DNA of 10,596 nt from Spirochaetales bacterium (GCA_022784805.1 JALFYG010000233.1:1-10596); one strand, 5' to 3'. Shown: positions 1 to 5,600, counted from the stretch's first letter. Notes: generated from the sequence alone by a model not told the origin. Program-made: numbers and translations.

Positions 1-1
1 C

Positions 2-964
2 TACCTCCCTCTCAAGGGTATCGCAAGCATGCACTGCTCTGCAAACACAGACATGAACGGCGAGAACACAGCTATCTTCTTCGGTCTCTCCGGAACAGGT
101 AAGACAACTCTTTCTACAGATCCAAAGAGACTCCTCATCGGTGACGACGAGCATGGTTGGGATGACAATGGTGTCTTCAACTTCGAAGGCGGATGTTATG
201 CTAAGGTCATCAACCTCGACAAGGAATCTGAACCAGACATCTACAACGCTATCAAGAGAAACGCTCTTCTTGAGAACGTAACAGTTGATGAGAATGGAAA
301 GATCGACTTCGCAGACAAGTCTGTCACAGAGAACACACGTGTTTCTTACCCAATCAATCACATCGAAAAGATCGTCAGACCAGTTTCTGCAGCTCCAGCA
401 GCTAAGAACGTCATCTTCCTCAGTGCAGATGCATTCGGAGTTCTTCCTCCAGTATCTATCCTCACACCAGAACAGACAAAGTACTACTTCCTCTCTGGCT
501 TCACAGCTAAGCTTGCTGGTACAGAACGTGGCATCACAGAGCCAACACCAACATTCTCAGCTTGCTTCGGTCAGGCATTCCTCGAACTTCCTCCTACAAA
601 GTATGGTGAAGAGCTTGTCAAGAAGATGGAGAAGTCCGGTGCTAAGGCTTATCTTGTCAACACAGGATGGAACGGAACAGGAAAGAGAATCTCCATCAAG
701 GACACAAGAGGTATCATCGATGCAATTCTCAATGGTGACATCCTCAATGCTCCTACAAAGAAGATCCCATACTTCAACTTCGAAGTTCCTACAGTTCTCA
801 ACGGCGTTGACACAGGTATCCTCGATCCAAGAGATACATATGCTAATGCTGAAGATTGGGAAGTCAAGGCAAAGGATCTTGCTGGAAGATTCATCAAGAA
901 CTTCTCTAAGTACACAAATACAGCAGAAGGTCAGGCACTTGTTGCTGCTGGTCCTCAGCTCTGA
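2..964 (+). CDS. pckA: Phosphoenolpyruvate carboxykinase (ATP), C-terminal 320 residues; 5' end outside window
   Basis: This cytosolic enzyme interconverts oxaloacetate + ATP and phosphoenolpyruvate + CO2 + ADP. It serves gluconeogenesis or, in many anaerobes, CO2-fixing ATP production. The frame is open from base 2, upstream of the first visible ATG at 29, so that ATG is internal. The segment LPLKGIASMHCSAN, the kinase-1a P-loop GLSGTGKTT (about 20 residues after the ATG at 29) and the Mg-binding LIGDDEHGWDD match the ATP-type PckA family nearly residue for residue. So do the later blocks GTERGITEPTPTFSACFG, NTGWNGTGKRISIKDTR and the C-terminal VAAGPQL. About 220 N-terminal residues should lie upstream, judging from the usual length of roughly 540. 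Codon choice is extreme: Lys is AAG, Thr almost always ACA, Ile mostly ATC and Leu CTC/CTT. This is unlike the neighbours and suggests very high expression. A terminator follows, so pckA ends its transcription unit. Confidence 0.97.
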   Translation, partial: YLPLKGIASMHCSANTDMNGENTAIFFGLSGTGKTTLSTDPKRLLIGDDEHGWDDNGVFNFEGGCYAKVINLDKESEPDIYNAIKRNALLENVTVDENGKIDFADKSVTENTRVSYPINHIEKIVRPVSAAPAAKNVIFLSADAFGVLPPVSILTPEQTKYYFLSGFTAKLAGTERGITEPTPTFSACFGQAFLELPPTKYGEELVKKMEKSGAKAYLVNTGWNGTGKRISIKDTRGIIDAILNGDILNAPTKKIPYFNFEVPTVLNGVDTGILDPRDTYANAEDWEVKAKDLAGRFIKNFSKYTNTAEGQALVAAGPQL

Positions 965-984
965 TTTGGTATTTACCTTTATGG

Positions 985-1017
985 CGGGGTGTGCTGATTG
1001 CATGCCTCGTTTTTTTT
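985..1017 (+). terminator. Intrinsic terminator of pckA
   Basis: A 10-bp stem pairs 985-994 (CGGGGTGTGC) with 1000-1009 (GCATGCCTCG). Three of the pairs are G-U and the loop is TGATT. Eight T residues follow directly at 1010-1017. It lies 21 bases past the pckA stop codon and is the expected rho-independent terminator of that gene. Confidence 0.85.
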
Positions 1018-1025
1018 GTCCTTAC

Positions 1026-1074
1026 CTATCAATTATCTAAAAAAGATGACTCAGTCTTTTTGTAACTATCAATT
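1026..1074. repeat. 9-bp direct repeat flanking an A/T-rich hairpin
   Basis: CTATCAATT occurs at 1026-1034 and again at 1066-1074. Between the copies, AAAAAGA (1040-1046) can pair with TCTTTTT (1055-1061). A GACT/AGTC pair nested in the centre offers an alternative fold. The hairpin could be a back-up terminator behind the pckA terminator. The repeats may be chance. Confidence 0.35.
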
Positions 1075-1237
1075 GTTTGCAGATATAAACATTCAGAGAA
1101 GGGGTACGACAGCTGTCCCTGACTTCGAGAAATATTGGGAATGGAAGTTATTTTAAGTCCAGAGGGAAAGCTGAACTAAGGGGCTCATACAATCTGCGGG
1201 AAAATGCTTTGTATTAATGACATGTCTCCTAACTAAT

Positions 1238-1269
1238 AAAAGCCCACAGAATCGAGCCTGCAGGCTTTT
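1238..1269 (-). terminator. Probable (bidirectional) terminator downstream of the Rpn gene
   Basis: AAAAGCC (1238-1244) pairs perfectly with GGCTTTT (1263-1269). CAG/CTG can pair further in (1247-1249 with 1258-1260). The A and T tracts at the two stem feet let it work on either strand. On the minus strand it lies 57 bases past the Rpn stop codon, the right place to end that transcript. The T tract is only four long, so strength is uncertain. A separate palindrome GCCTGCAGGC (1256-1265) competes for the same bases. Confidence 0.55.
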
Positions 1270-1325
1270 CCATGACAACTGGGTATATTTCAAAGTACAA
1301 GGATCATTAAACAGATTCCTCTTTT

Positions 1326-2186
1326 CTATGAGAAGAATCTATCTTCCCTCTTGCTGTACTCTTCCACACTGAGTCCAAGTCTCTTTGCGGCATAATCTTT
1401 GGTAAGTAAGCCCTCTCTCCTGAGTTCAAACAACTCATTTTCTCTACCTATGGCTTCTCCTTCAGCCTTGCTGTCCTTTACCAAGTCATCAAGTGCTTTG
1501 CACACGTTGGTACCTCCGTCTTCAATCTTTATGTTAATAAGCTCAGCTATGAGTTTCGCAGTCACCTCATCCAGGTTCTTGAACCTGTCATCACTCTTAA
1601 TATAATCGCAAAAAACCTCTTTGTCCGCCTTCTTTTTTATCACCTTCAGAACAAGCTCCAGATCAGTCTTCAGGCCCTCTATCTCTTTGTCGTCCATTTC
1701 AAACGGATCGATGACCACCATCCTGACGTTCACAAACAAAGGTCCGAAGAACTTCAGGTCATCCTCCGAGAAGTAGTCCTCCAGTGACAGAGGCCCCTTC
1801 CATTTGCTGTCGCTCATGTTCAGGACCACGATGAAGTTCGGCTTCAACTCCTCATTCAGGCTGAGCTTCCAGTCATAGACCAGAAGGGATGTTATCCCGG
1901 CCCTTATCAGCATGTGGGCGTCATAGTATGACTGGTTCTCCAGTCCAATGAGGCAGAAAGTATTGTACCGACCATCCGTCAAGGTGACCTTGTAGAGCTT
2001 GTCCAACAGCCTCTCAAGGGAGATGTCCGTGTCCAGGAATGAAACCACGGGGTCCTCTATGCTTATTCCTGACGCCCTCGCCCCTATGTCCAGCCTCCTC
2101 AATGCAAGGCCGACAATCTCCCTTGCATGTTCCGGGTTGGAGAAGAAAAGCTTGGACGATCTGTCTTTGCGTTTCTCTTTCTTCAT
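1326..2186 (-). CDS. Rpn family / PD-(D/E)XK nuclease-type putative transposase
   Basis: This 286-residue protein resembles the Rpn (recombination-promoting nuclease) / 'PD-(D/E)XK nuclease family transposase' group. E. coli members of that group are metal-dependent DNA endonucleases that promote RecA-independent recombination. The recognisable block is residues 57-100: an Asp in RLLDKLYKV (D62), then a beta strand ending in CLIGLENQSYYDAHMLIRAG. Here E83 and Q85 fill the E-x-Q version of the catalytic motif usual in this family. The C-terminus (about 240-280) is a charged helix followed by a short helical tail, GLLTKDYAAKRLGLSVEEY, typical of these proteins. The start is well set by AAGGAGG at 2191-2197, four bases before ATG. 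The gene stands alone against its neighbours' direction. Its 5' two thirds use more G/C-ending codons than flanking genes, suggesting acquisition. No terminal inverted repeats of an insertion sequence are evident. Activity is not provable from sequence. Confidence 0.85.
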   Translation of the reverse strand: MKKEKRKDRSSKLFFSNPEHAREIVGLALRRLDIGARASGISIEDPVVSFLDTDISLERLLDKLYKVTLTDGRYNTFCLIGLENQSYYDAHMLIRAGITSLLVYDWKLSLNEELKPNFIVVLNMSDSKWKGPLSLEDYFSEDDLKFFGPLFVNVRMVVIDPFEMDDKEIEGLKTDLELVLKVIKKKADKEVFCDYIKSDDRFKNLDEVTAKLIAELINIKIEDGGTNVCKALDDLVKDSKAEGEAIGRENELFELRREGLLTKDYAAKRLGLSVEEYSKREDRFFS

Positions 2187-2279
2187 TTTCCCTCCTTACT
2201 TCTATAACGCGAAAAAACGAAAAAATGACATGTGAAAAATAAGGAGTTACGGTGTTTTAAAAATGCAACTTAAATCAAT

Positions 2280-2317
2280 GCATGCAATTAAAATTTTCAA
2301 ATATTTTTTTTGCATGC
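2280..2317. repeat. Inverted repeat GCATGCAA ... TTGCATGC
   Basis: Perfect 8-bp arms at 2280-2287 and 2310-2317 flank 22 bases made almost only of A and T, including a run of eight T (2304-2311). Each arm also contains the self-palindrome GCATGC. It could be a paired protein-binding site or a hairpin. It lacks a T tract after the stem, so it is not a normal plus-strand terminator. Confidence 0.5.
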
Positions 2318-2329
2318 CCGATTTAGACT

Positions 2330-2355
2330 GTTTGGATAAGGATTCTCCTTCAAAC
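2330..2355. repeat. Bulged hairpin GTTTG-AAGGA / TCCTT-CAAAC
   Basis: GTTTG (2330-2334) pairs with CAAAC (2351-2355), and AAGGA (2338-2342) pairs with TCCTT (2346-2350). This leaves a TTC loop and a three-base bulge (GAT) on one side. No T tract follows on either strand. Its role is unknown; it may be an operator or an RNA element. Confidence 0.4.
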
Positions 2356-2410
2356 AACTGTTTCACCCTTTGATGTCAAGTTGACTGAGAAAACCTGGAA
2401 TCCTTCTCTC

Positions 2411-2440
2411 TTGTAAGCATCCATGCTCCCGTTAGATAAT
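2411..2440 (+). promoter_or_regulatory. Candidate sigma-70 promoter of the phosphatase-DUF4097-tetR operon
   Basis: A -35 like TTGTAA (2411-2416, four of six) and a -10 like GATAAT (2435-2440, five of six) are separated by 18 bases. Transcription would begin near 2447 and leave a leader of about 100 bases before the start at 2548. The spacer contains the palindrome AGCAT-CC-ATGCT (2416-2427), a position where a bound repressor would block polymerase. The call rests on visual matching only. Confidence 0.35.
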
Positions 2441-2480
2441 TAATCGAAGAACAAGTTATATTCAAAAAACATGGATCATG
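2416..2480. promoter_or_regulatory. Two candidate operator palindromes sharing CATGGAT
   Basis: AGCATCCATGCT (2416-2427) is a two-armed palindrome whose reverse complement reads AGCATGGATGCT. A second site, CATG-GAT-CATG (2470-2480), shares the heptamer CATGGAT. Both lie upstream of an operon whose last gene encodes a TetR-family repressor, a family that commonly binds short palindromes in its own promoter. The assignment of these sites to that regulator is inference. Confidence 0.3.
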
Positions 2481-2537
2481 CTAAATGATTATAACAAAAC
2501 TATTGTTCTGATTTAACTCTTGAAGTATCATTGAATT

Positions 2538-2542
2538 GGAGG
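2538..2542 (+). promoter_or_regulatory. Shine-Dalgarno GGAGG that fixes a TTG start at 2548
   Basis: GGAGG at 2538-2542 is followed after five bases by TTG at 2548-2550. The upstream in-frame TTG at 2536 overlaps this ribosome site and has none of its own. The downstream start also gives a textbook lipoprotein signal (M-K-R-L at the N-terminus), so it is preferred. Confidence 0.8.
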
Positions 2543-2547
2543 TCACC

Positions 2548-3588
2548 TTGAAGCGACTTATAAAAAGCTTACCTGTTTTATTGTGTTTAGTATTAACTCT
2601 TGTTTCCTGTAGTACTGTGAAGGAGAGTGAAGTTTATTATCCTCATACTTCAGAGCAGAGTGCAGCCTTGGAGAATTGGAAGATGACCACTTTGATTGCA
2701 AAGGGAGACGGGGAGAATAGCAGACCTGAGCCATATGTTATCGAAAACTTGGATAAAGCTGATAAAGTCGTTATCAACAACGGAAGACTGGTGTTGCCTG
2801 TGACGGAGGGTAAAGTAGAGCTCTATAACCTCCTTCTTGGAGAAGAGTATAGTTGGAAAGCCCTTGGTGACAACGGAGTTGTCGTGAAAGAGGGTAGCTT
2901 CACTGTATCTCCTGAGCCTCCAAGAAATCTTTATGTAGATGGCATTACTAATGTAAGAGATTTAGGCGGCTGGGAGATGGCAGATGGCTCAAGGGTCAAC
3001 CAAGAGCTTATTTATAGATCAGCGCGTCTCAGTGAGAATGAGACAGGGGAAATAATCCTGACAGAAAAGGGAAGAGAGACACTGAAAGCACTGGGAATCA
3101 AGAGTGAAATTGACCTGAGAACTGTAAACGACAATGAAAACGGAGGCCTTCTGGAGAGCCCGATGGGGGAAGGAACTCAGTATTTCTCTATTCCTTTTGA
3201 AGCTGGCGGCGGATACTTGCAGAAGAATCTCTCATCATTTCCTGCTCTCTTCAAGGTCTTGGGAGACGCAGAAAACTATCCACTCTTATTCCATTGCTCC
3301 ATTGGAACAGACCGTACCGGAGCAGTAAGCTTTGTGCTTCTTTCTCTCCTTTCCGTTTCTGAAGATAATATCTATAGAGACTATCTCTTCTCCAACTTCG
3401 GATATATCGAAGGAATAAGAAGAAAGTCAGCCATCGATGACTATCTCTTATATGCCGAGAGATATAGCGGAGAGACCTTAAAAGAGAGAGTCTATTCCAT
3501 GCTTGTTGAAAACGGAGTGGAAAAAAGTGACATAGAAAACTTTATTTCCATTATGACCGATAATGATTATCTTTTTGTTGGAGAATGA
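2548..3588 (+). CDS. Lipoprotein tyrosine-protein phosphatase (Y_phosphatase3-like)
   Basis: This is a predicted exported lipoprotein of 346 residues. With the TTG start at 2548 the N-terminus is a short basic stretch, a hydrophobic core and the lipobox L-V-S-C, with Cys21 as the lipidated residue. Residues of about 75-125 look like an all-beta, fibronectin-III-like domain. The phosphatase domain follows. It has ITNVRDLGGW (about 133-142), LIYRSARLS, the LGIKSEIDLRT strand, and the P-loop HCSIGTDRTG. This P-loop gives the H-C-x5-R signature with nucleophile Cys250 and Arg256. This block order is that of the tyrosine/serine phosphatase family PF13350 (Y_phosphatase3). An intact P-loop argues for an active phosphoester hydrolase facing the periplasm or cell surface; the substrate is unknown. 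It is the first gene of a three-gene unit, and its stop overlaps a possible start of the next gene (ATGA at 3585). No truncation is seen. Confidence 0.88.
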   Translation: MKRLIKSLPVLLCLVLTLVSCSTVKESEVYYPHTSEQSAALENWKMTTLIAKGDGENSRPEPYVIENLDKADKVVINNGRLVLPVTEGKVELYNLLLGEEYSWKALGDNGVVVKEGSFTVSPEPPRNLYVDGITNVRDLGGWEMADGSRVNQELIYRSARLSENETGEIILTEKGRETLKALGIKSEIDLRTVNDNENGGLLESPMGEGTQYFSIPFEAGGGYLQKNLSSFPALFKVLGDAENYPLLFHCSIGTDRTGAVSFVLLSLLSVSEDNIYRDYLFSNFGYIEGIRRKSAIDDYLLYAERYSGETLKERVYSMLVENGVEKSDIENFISIMTDNDYLFVGE

Positions 3589-3590
3589 AA

Positions 3591-4400
3591 ATGAAGAAGG
3601 TGATAATCATCTGTATCATGGTGCTCTTACTTGTCTTTGCTGCCGCCGTAGGCATCGGCTATGGCATAGGGAGGGCTATCAAAAGTGGTGTCAACACTAC
3701 TTCCGCCGGGGCAGATTTCAAATACAGCAATCCTGAGTCTTATGAAATGGGAAACGCTGAAGTATCCCAGAAAATCTCGAAGATTACCATCAACTGGGTT
3801 AATGGTGAGGTAGAAGTCTCTGAATATAATGGAAGCACCCTCACTATCAAGGATGAAGTTGTAAGTGGAACCCTCAGAGATGAGCTGAAGCTAAGATGGA
3901 AGAGAGAAGGAAACGAAATAATCATCCAATATGCAGAGGCTGGAAAGCGTCTGGATATGGAGGGATTCAGAAAGAACCTTGTCATCATGGTCCCTTCTTC
4001 CTGGACACTGGATGAATTAAATATAGACGTGGTTTCTGCAGACTCTACAGTTACTTTGGGGGCTATCAACGAAGTAGATTGGAACAGTGTAAACGGAAAG
4101 TTAGATATTAAGGTTGATTCCATCAAAAAACTCGAAGGTGATACCGTCAACGGAGATGTTTCGTTGTATGCCGCAAAGAAAGGGCCAAAGGAACTGGATT
4201 TGGAGAGCGTAAACAGTGATGTGACTATTTCTGTTCCTTTCGACTCTTCCTTTACCCTTAAGAGAAATAGTATAAATGGTACATTGGATTCAGAATTCTC
4301 AGGAAGAATCAGCGGCAGCAATACATTCATTGTTGGCACTGGAGATAGTGATTGGGATATTGAATCTGTCAATGGAAAAGTTAAAATTAAAGCGATATAG
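3591..4400 (+). CDS. Membrane-anchored DUF4097-like repeat protein
   Basis: This 269-residue protein has one N-terminal hydrophobic segment (about residues 4-27), so it is either anchored with its body outside the membrane or secreted. The rest is beta-rich and carries six spaced copies of a [V/I]-N-[G/S] turn inside a strand pattern: INWVNGEVEV, NSVNGKLDIK, DTVNGDVSLY, ESVNSDVTIS, NSINGTLDSE and ESVNGKVKIK. This pattern is typical of DUF4097/adhesin-like beta-solenoids. Related DUF4097 domains occur in envelope-stress proteins of Firmicutes such as LiaX and LiaG. A role in envelope sensing here is inference. Start choice: GGAG at 3580-3583 sits seven bases before ATG 3591 but only one base before ATG 3585, which overlaps the upstream stop; 3591 is preferred. 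It is cotranscribed with the phosphatase upstream and the TetR gene, whose start is eight bases after its stop. Confidence 0.8.
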   Translation: MKKVIIICIMVLLLVFAAAVGIGYGIGRAIKSGVNTTSAGADFKYSNPESYEMGNAEVSQKISKITINWVNGEVEVSEYNGSTLTIKDEVVSGTLRDELKLRWKREGNEIIIQYAEAGKRLDMEGFRKNLVIMVPSSWTLDELNIDVVSADSTVTLGAINEVDWNSVNGKLDIKVDSIKKLEGDTVNGDVSLYAAKKGPKELDLESVNSDVTISVPFDSSFTLKRNSINGTLDSEFSGRISGSNTFIVGTGDSDWDIESVNGKVKIKAI

Positions 4401-4408
4401 AGGATTTT

Positions 4409-5047
4409 ATGCCAAGAAAACCAAAGTACACAAAAGAAGAGTTAGTCGACACAGCTGTAGCGATCATCAGAGAAGAGGGGGAAGAGTCTCTTTCTGCAAG
4501 AAACTTGGTAAAGAGACTGGGCACTGCACCTGCAACTATCTTTACCCATTTTCCCTCAATGGATGCTTTGGAAGAAGCTTTGACAGAGAGAGTGAGGGAA
4601 CTCTATAACGTCTACGTCAATAGAGGTCTCTCAAAGAATCCTCCATTCAAGGGCTTTGCCATTGAGCATGTTAAATTCTCCCAAGAGGAGCCTAACCTCT
4701 ATATCTTCTTATTCTTGAGACCAAAAATCACAAAGACTTTGGATGAAGTTATGGAAAGGGAAGGTCACAAGGAACTCTTGGTTGGTGAAGCCATGAAAGT
4801 CTTCAGCTGCGATAAGGAAACAGCAGAGGAAGTCTATGAGAACTTGGTGATCTATATGTTTGGCTTGGCTTCTATGTGTTCAAAGGGGCTCTGCTCTTTT
4901 ACAGAGGAAGAACTGGCAAAGAAGTTTGGCTTGGCCGCAGGTGGCTTTTTGCACGCAGTGAAAGAGAATCTTCCTTGGTATTCCATTGTTCCTGAAGAGA
5001 ATGGAAAGGTTATTGCGGAAGAATCTCCTTATCATTCAGAACAATAA
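4409..5047 (+). CDS. TetR/AcrR family transcriptional regulator
   Basis: This is a 212-residue cytoplasmic one-component regulator. Residues 8-54 form the TetR N-terminal DNA-binding domain. They hold a first helix (TKEELVDTAVAIIREEG) and a helix-turn-helix at about 28-48 ending in the family pattern T-A-P-A-T-I-F-T-H-F, equivalent to the common VS.GTLYHHF. The remaining 150 residues are helical and should carry the ligand pocket and dimer face; they show no motif that names a ligand. AGAGGA at 4399-4404, overlapping the upstream stop, is the ribosome site. As the last gene of the phosphatase-DUF4097 unit it is a natural candidate to repress that operon, possibly through the palindromes at 2416-2480. 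Its final 16 bases overlap the convergent gene on the other strand. Confidence 0.9.
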   Translation: MPRKPKYTKEELVDTAVAIIREEGEESLSARNLVKRLGTAPATIFTHFPSMDALEEALTERVRELYNVYVNRGLSKNPPFKGFAIEHVKFSQEEPNLYIFLFLRPKITKTLDEVMEREGHKELLVGEAMKVFSCDKETAEEVYENLVIYMFGLASMCSKGLCSFTEEELAKKFGLAAGGFLHAVKENLPWYSIVPEENGKVIAEESPYHSEQ

Positions 5048-5052
5048 GATTC
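5021..5052. repeat. Hairpin across the convergent gene ends
   Basis: GAATCT (5021-5026) pairs with AGATTC (5047-5052), and TTAT (5029-5032) pairs with ATAA (5043-5046), with a two-base bulge (CC) on one side and an 11-base loop. It spans both stop codons of the overlapping convergent genes. It has no T tract, so any terminator role is doubtful, but no other terminator is visible between these two genes. Confidence 0.4.
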
Positions 5053-5586
5053 CCTGAAGAAATCCAGGATAATCTCCAAAGCCTTCTCTTCCTTTGTTTT
5101 ATCCATATCCTCCAAAAGTGGAAAGTGAACAAAGAGGGAAGGCCTCTTTGATGAAGAGAGCGCTGTGTAATATATGTTGTTGCAGACATAGCGACCAGGA
5201 TCAGTGGAGATTTTGACAGGGATGCCTTGATCCTTTATTCTCTTTTCCAATTCGATTATATCGACAGTGGTTTCAAGTCTCTCTTCTCCTTCCTCATCTA
5301 TTTTCTCTCCATTACACAATACGCCGTCATTATCTGGGATGGATGCCTTTCTTTCATTCCATGCAAAGCGTTCCAAGGAGATTTCCTTTCTTCCTGCAGC
5401 CAGACCCATCATCAAGAGGGCTTCACCCTCTATTTCTCTGGCGATTTTAGCGCTTTCTTTATAGGAGACAGGTACTACCTCCCCATTGATGTCTTCAAGG
5501 GTTGAGAATTTCTTCACCAACAATTCTGTTGGATTCATACTATGGCTGGAAAAGACAGTAAAACCTGTCAAAGCTATTTTCTTCAT
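5032..5586 (-). CDS. pcp: Pyroglutamyl-peptidase I-like cysteine peptidase (family C15)
   Basis: C15 peptidases remove N-terminal pyroglutamate from peptides in the cytosol. The 184-residue product has the family block order. After the N-terminal strand ALTGFTVF and the helix-leading MNPTELLVKK come the GLAAGRKEISLERFAWN block and SIPDNDG. The catalytic cysteine block is DPGRYVCNNIYY and the final histidine block is LFVHFP. The expected triad is present as E72, C135 and H154. The Glu-Cys spacing (63) equals that of the Bacillus enzyme. The Cys-His spacing is shorter (19 against about 24), and the usual N-terminal F-x-P-F-G-G loop is replaced by F-T-V-F-S-S. It is shorter than the usual 200-215 residues. 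Specificity may therefore differ, and the symbol is given by family only. The ribosome site is poor. A perfect TATAAT lies six bases upstream of ATG, suggesting a leaderless transcript. The 3' end overlaps tetR by 16 bases. Confidence 0.8.
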   Translation of the reverse strand: MKKIALTGFTVFSSHSMNPTELLVKKFSTLEDINGEVVPVSYKESAKIAREIEGEALLMMGLAAGRKEISLERFAWNERKASIPDNDGVLCNGEKIDEEGEERLETTVDIIELEKRIKDQGIPVKISTDPGRYVCNNIYYTALSSSKRPSLFVHFPLLEDMDKTKEEKALEIILDFFRESYCSE

Positions 5587-5592
5587 GCCTTA

Positions 5593-5600
5593 ATTATAGT
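5593..5600. promoter_or_regulatory. Overlapping divergent -10 elements between pcp-like and thioesterase genes
   Basis: On the minus strand, TATAAT occupies 5593-5598, and six bases separate it from the pcp-like ATG (5586). The normal transcription start would thus fall on the A of ATG. On the plus strand, TATAGT (5595-5600) overlaps it and sits 31 bases ahead of the thioesterase ATG, giving an ordinary short leader that includes AAAAGGA. Neither side has a good -35 hexamer at the usual spacing. Overlap would make the two promoters mutually exclusive. Confidence 0.45.

Larger units (their letters stand above)
965..1325. other. Gene-free stretch between pckA and the Rpn gene
   Basis: This stretch holds two terminators (985-1017 and 1238-1269) and a short repeat/hairpin block (1026-1074). 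Between them are two overlapping open frames that I do not call as genes. One starts at ATG 1046 and stops at 1156 (36 codons, no good Shine-Dalgarno). The other is open from 1089 to 1217 without any start codon and is rich in Arg, Ser and Asn. A G-rich patch covers about 1090-1200. It could be the decayed end of a mobile gene or a structured RNA, but I recognise neither. Confidence 0.4.
2187..2547. other. Gene-free regulatory stretch between divergent Rpn and phosphatase genes
   Basis: This very A+T-rich stretch separates two divergently read genes. From left to right it holds the Rpn Shine-Dalgarno (2191-2197, minus), an inverted repeat GCATGCAA/TTGCATGC (2280-2317) and a second hairpin (2330-2355). 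These are followed by a candidate plus-strand promoter (2411-2440), two CATGGAT-type palindromes (2416-2427 and 2470-2480) and the Shine-Dalgarno of the phosphatase gene (2538-2542). I found no convincing promoter for the Rpn gene and no conserved short ORF. Confidence 0.5.

Noticed and set aside
557..1003. 148-codon minus-strand frame and a long plus-strand frame (285-1040) over pckA
   Set aside because: Both lie over the highly conserved pckA frame and are Ser/Gln-rich or motif-free; they are by-products of pckA's codon bias.
999..1006. Shared TTGCATGC at 999-1006 and 2310-2317 as mobile-element ends around the Rpn gene
   Set aside because: The match is only about nine bases, the first copy is part of the pckA terminator stem, and there is no target duplication, so it is likely chance.
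2503..2531. TTGTTC, 17 bases, TATCAT as promoter of the phosphatase operon
   Set aside because: Transcription would begin near 2538, inside the GGAGG ribosome site, which would destroy translation of the gene starting at 2548.
2536..2547. TTG at 2536 as start of the phosphatase gene
   Set aside because: It overlaps the Shine-Dalgarno of the TTG at 2548 and adds residues that spoil the basic N-terminus of the lipoprotein signal.
3740..4372. 210-codon open frame on the minus strand
   Set aside because: It is wholly antisense to the DUF4097-like gene, has Ser/Phe/Leu-rich low-complexity content and shows no motif: a shadow frame.
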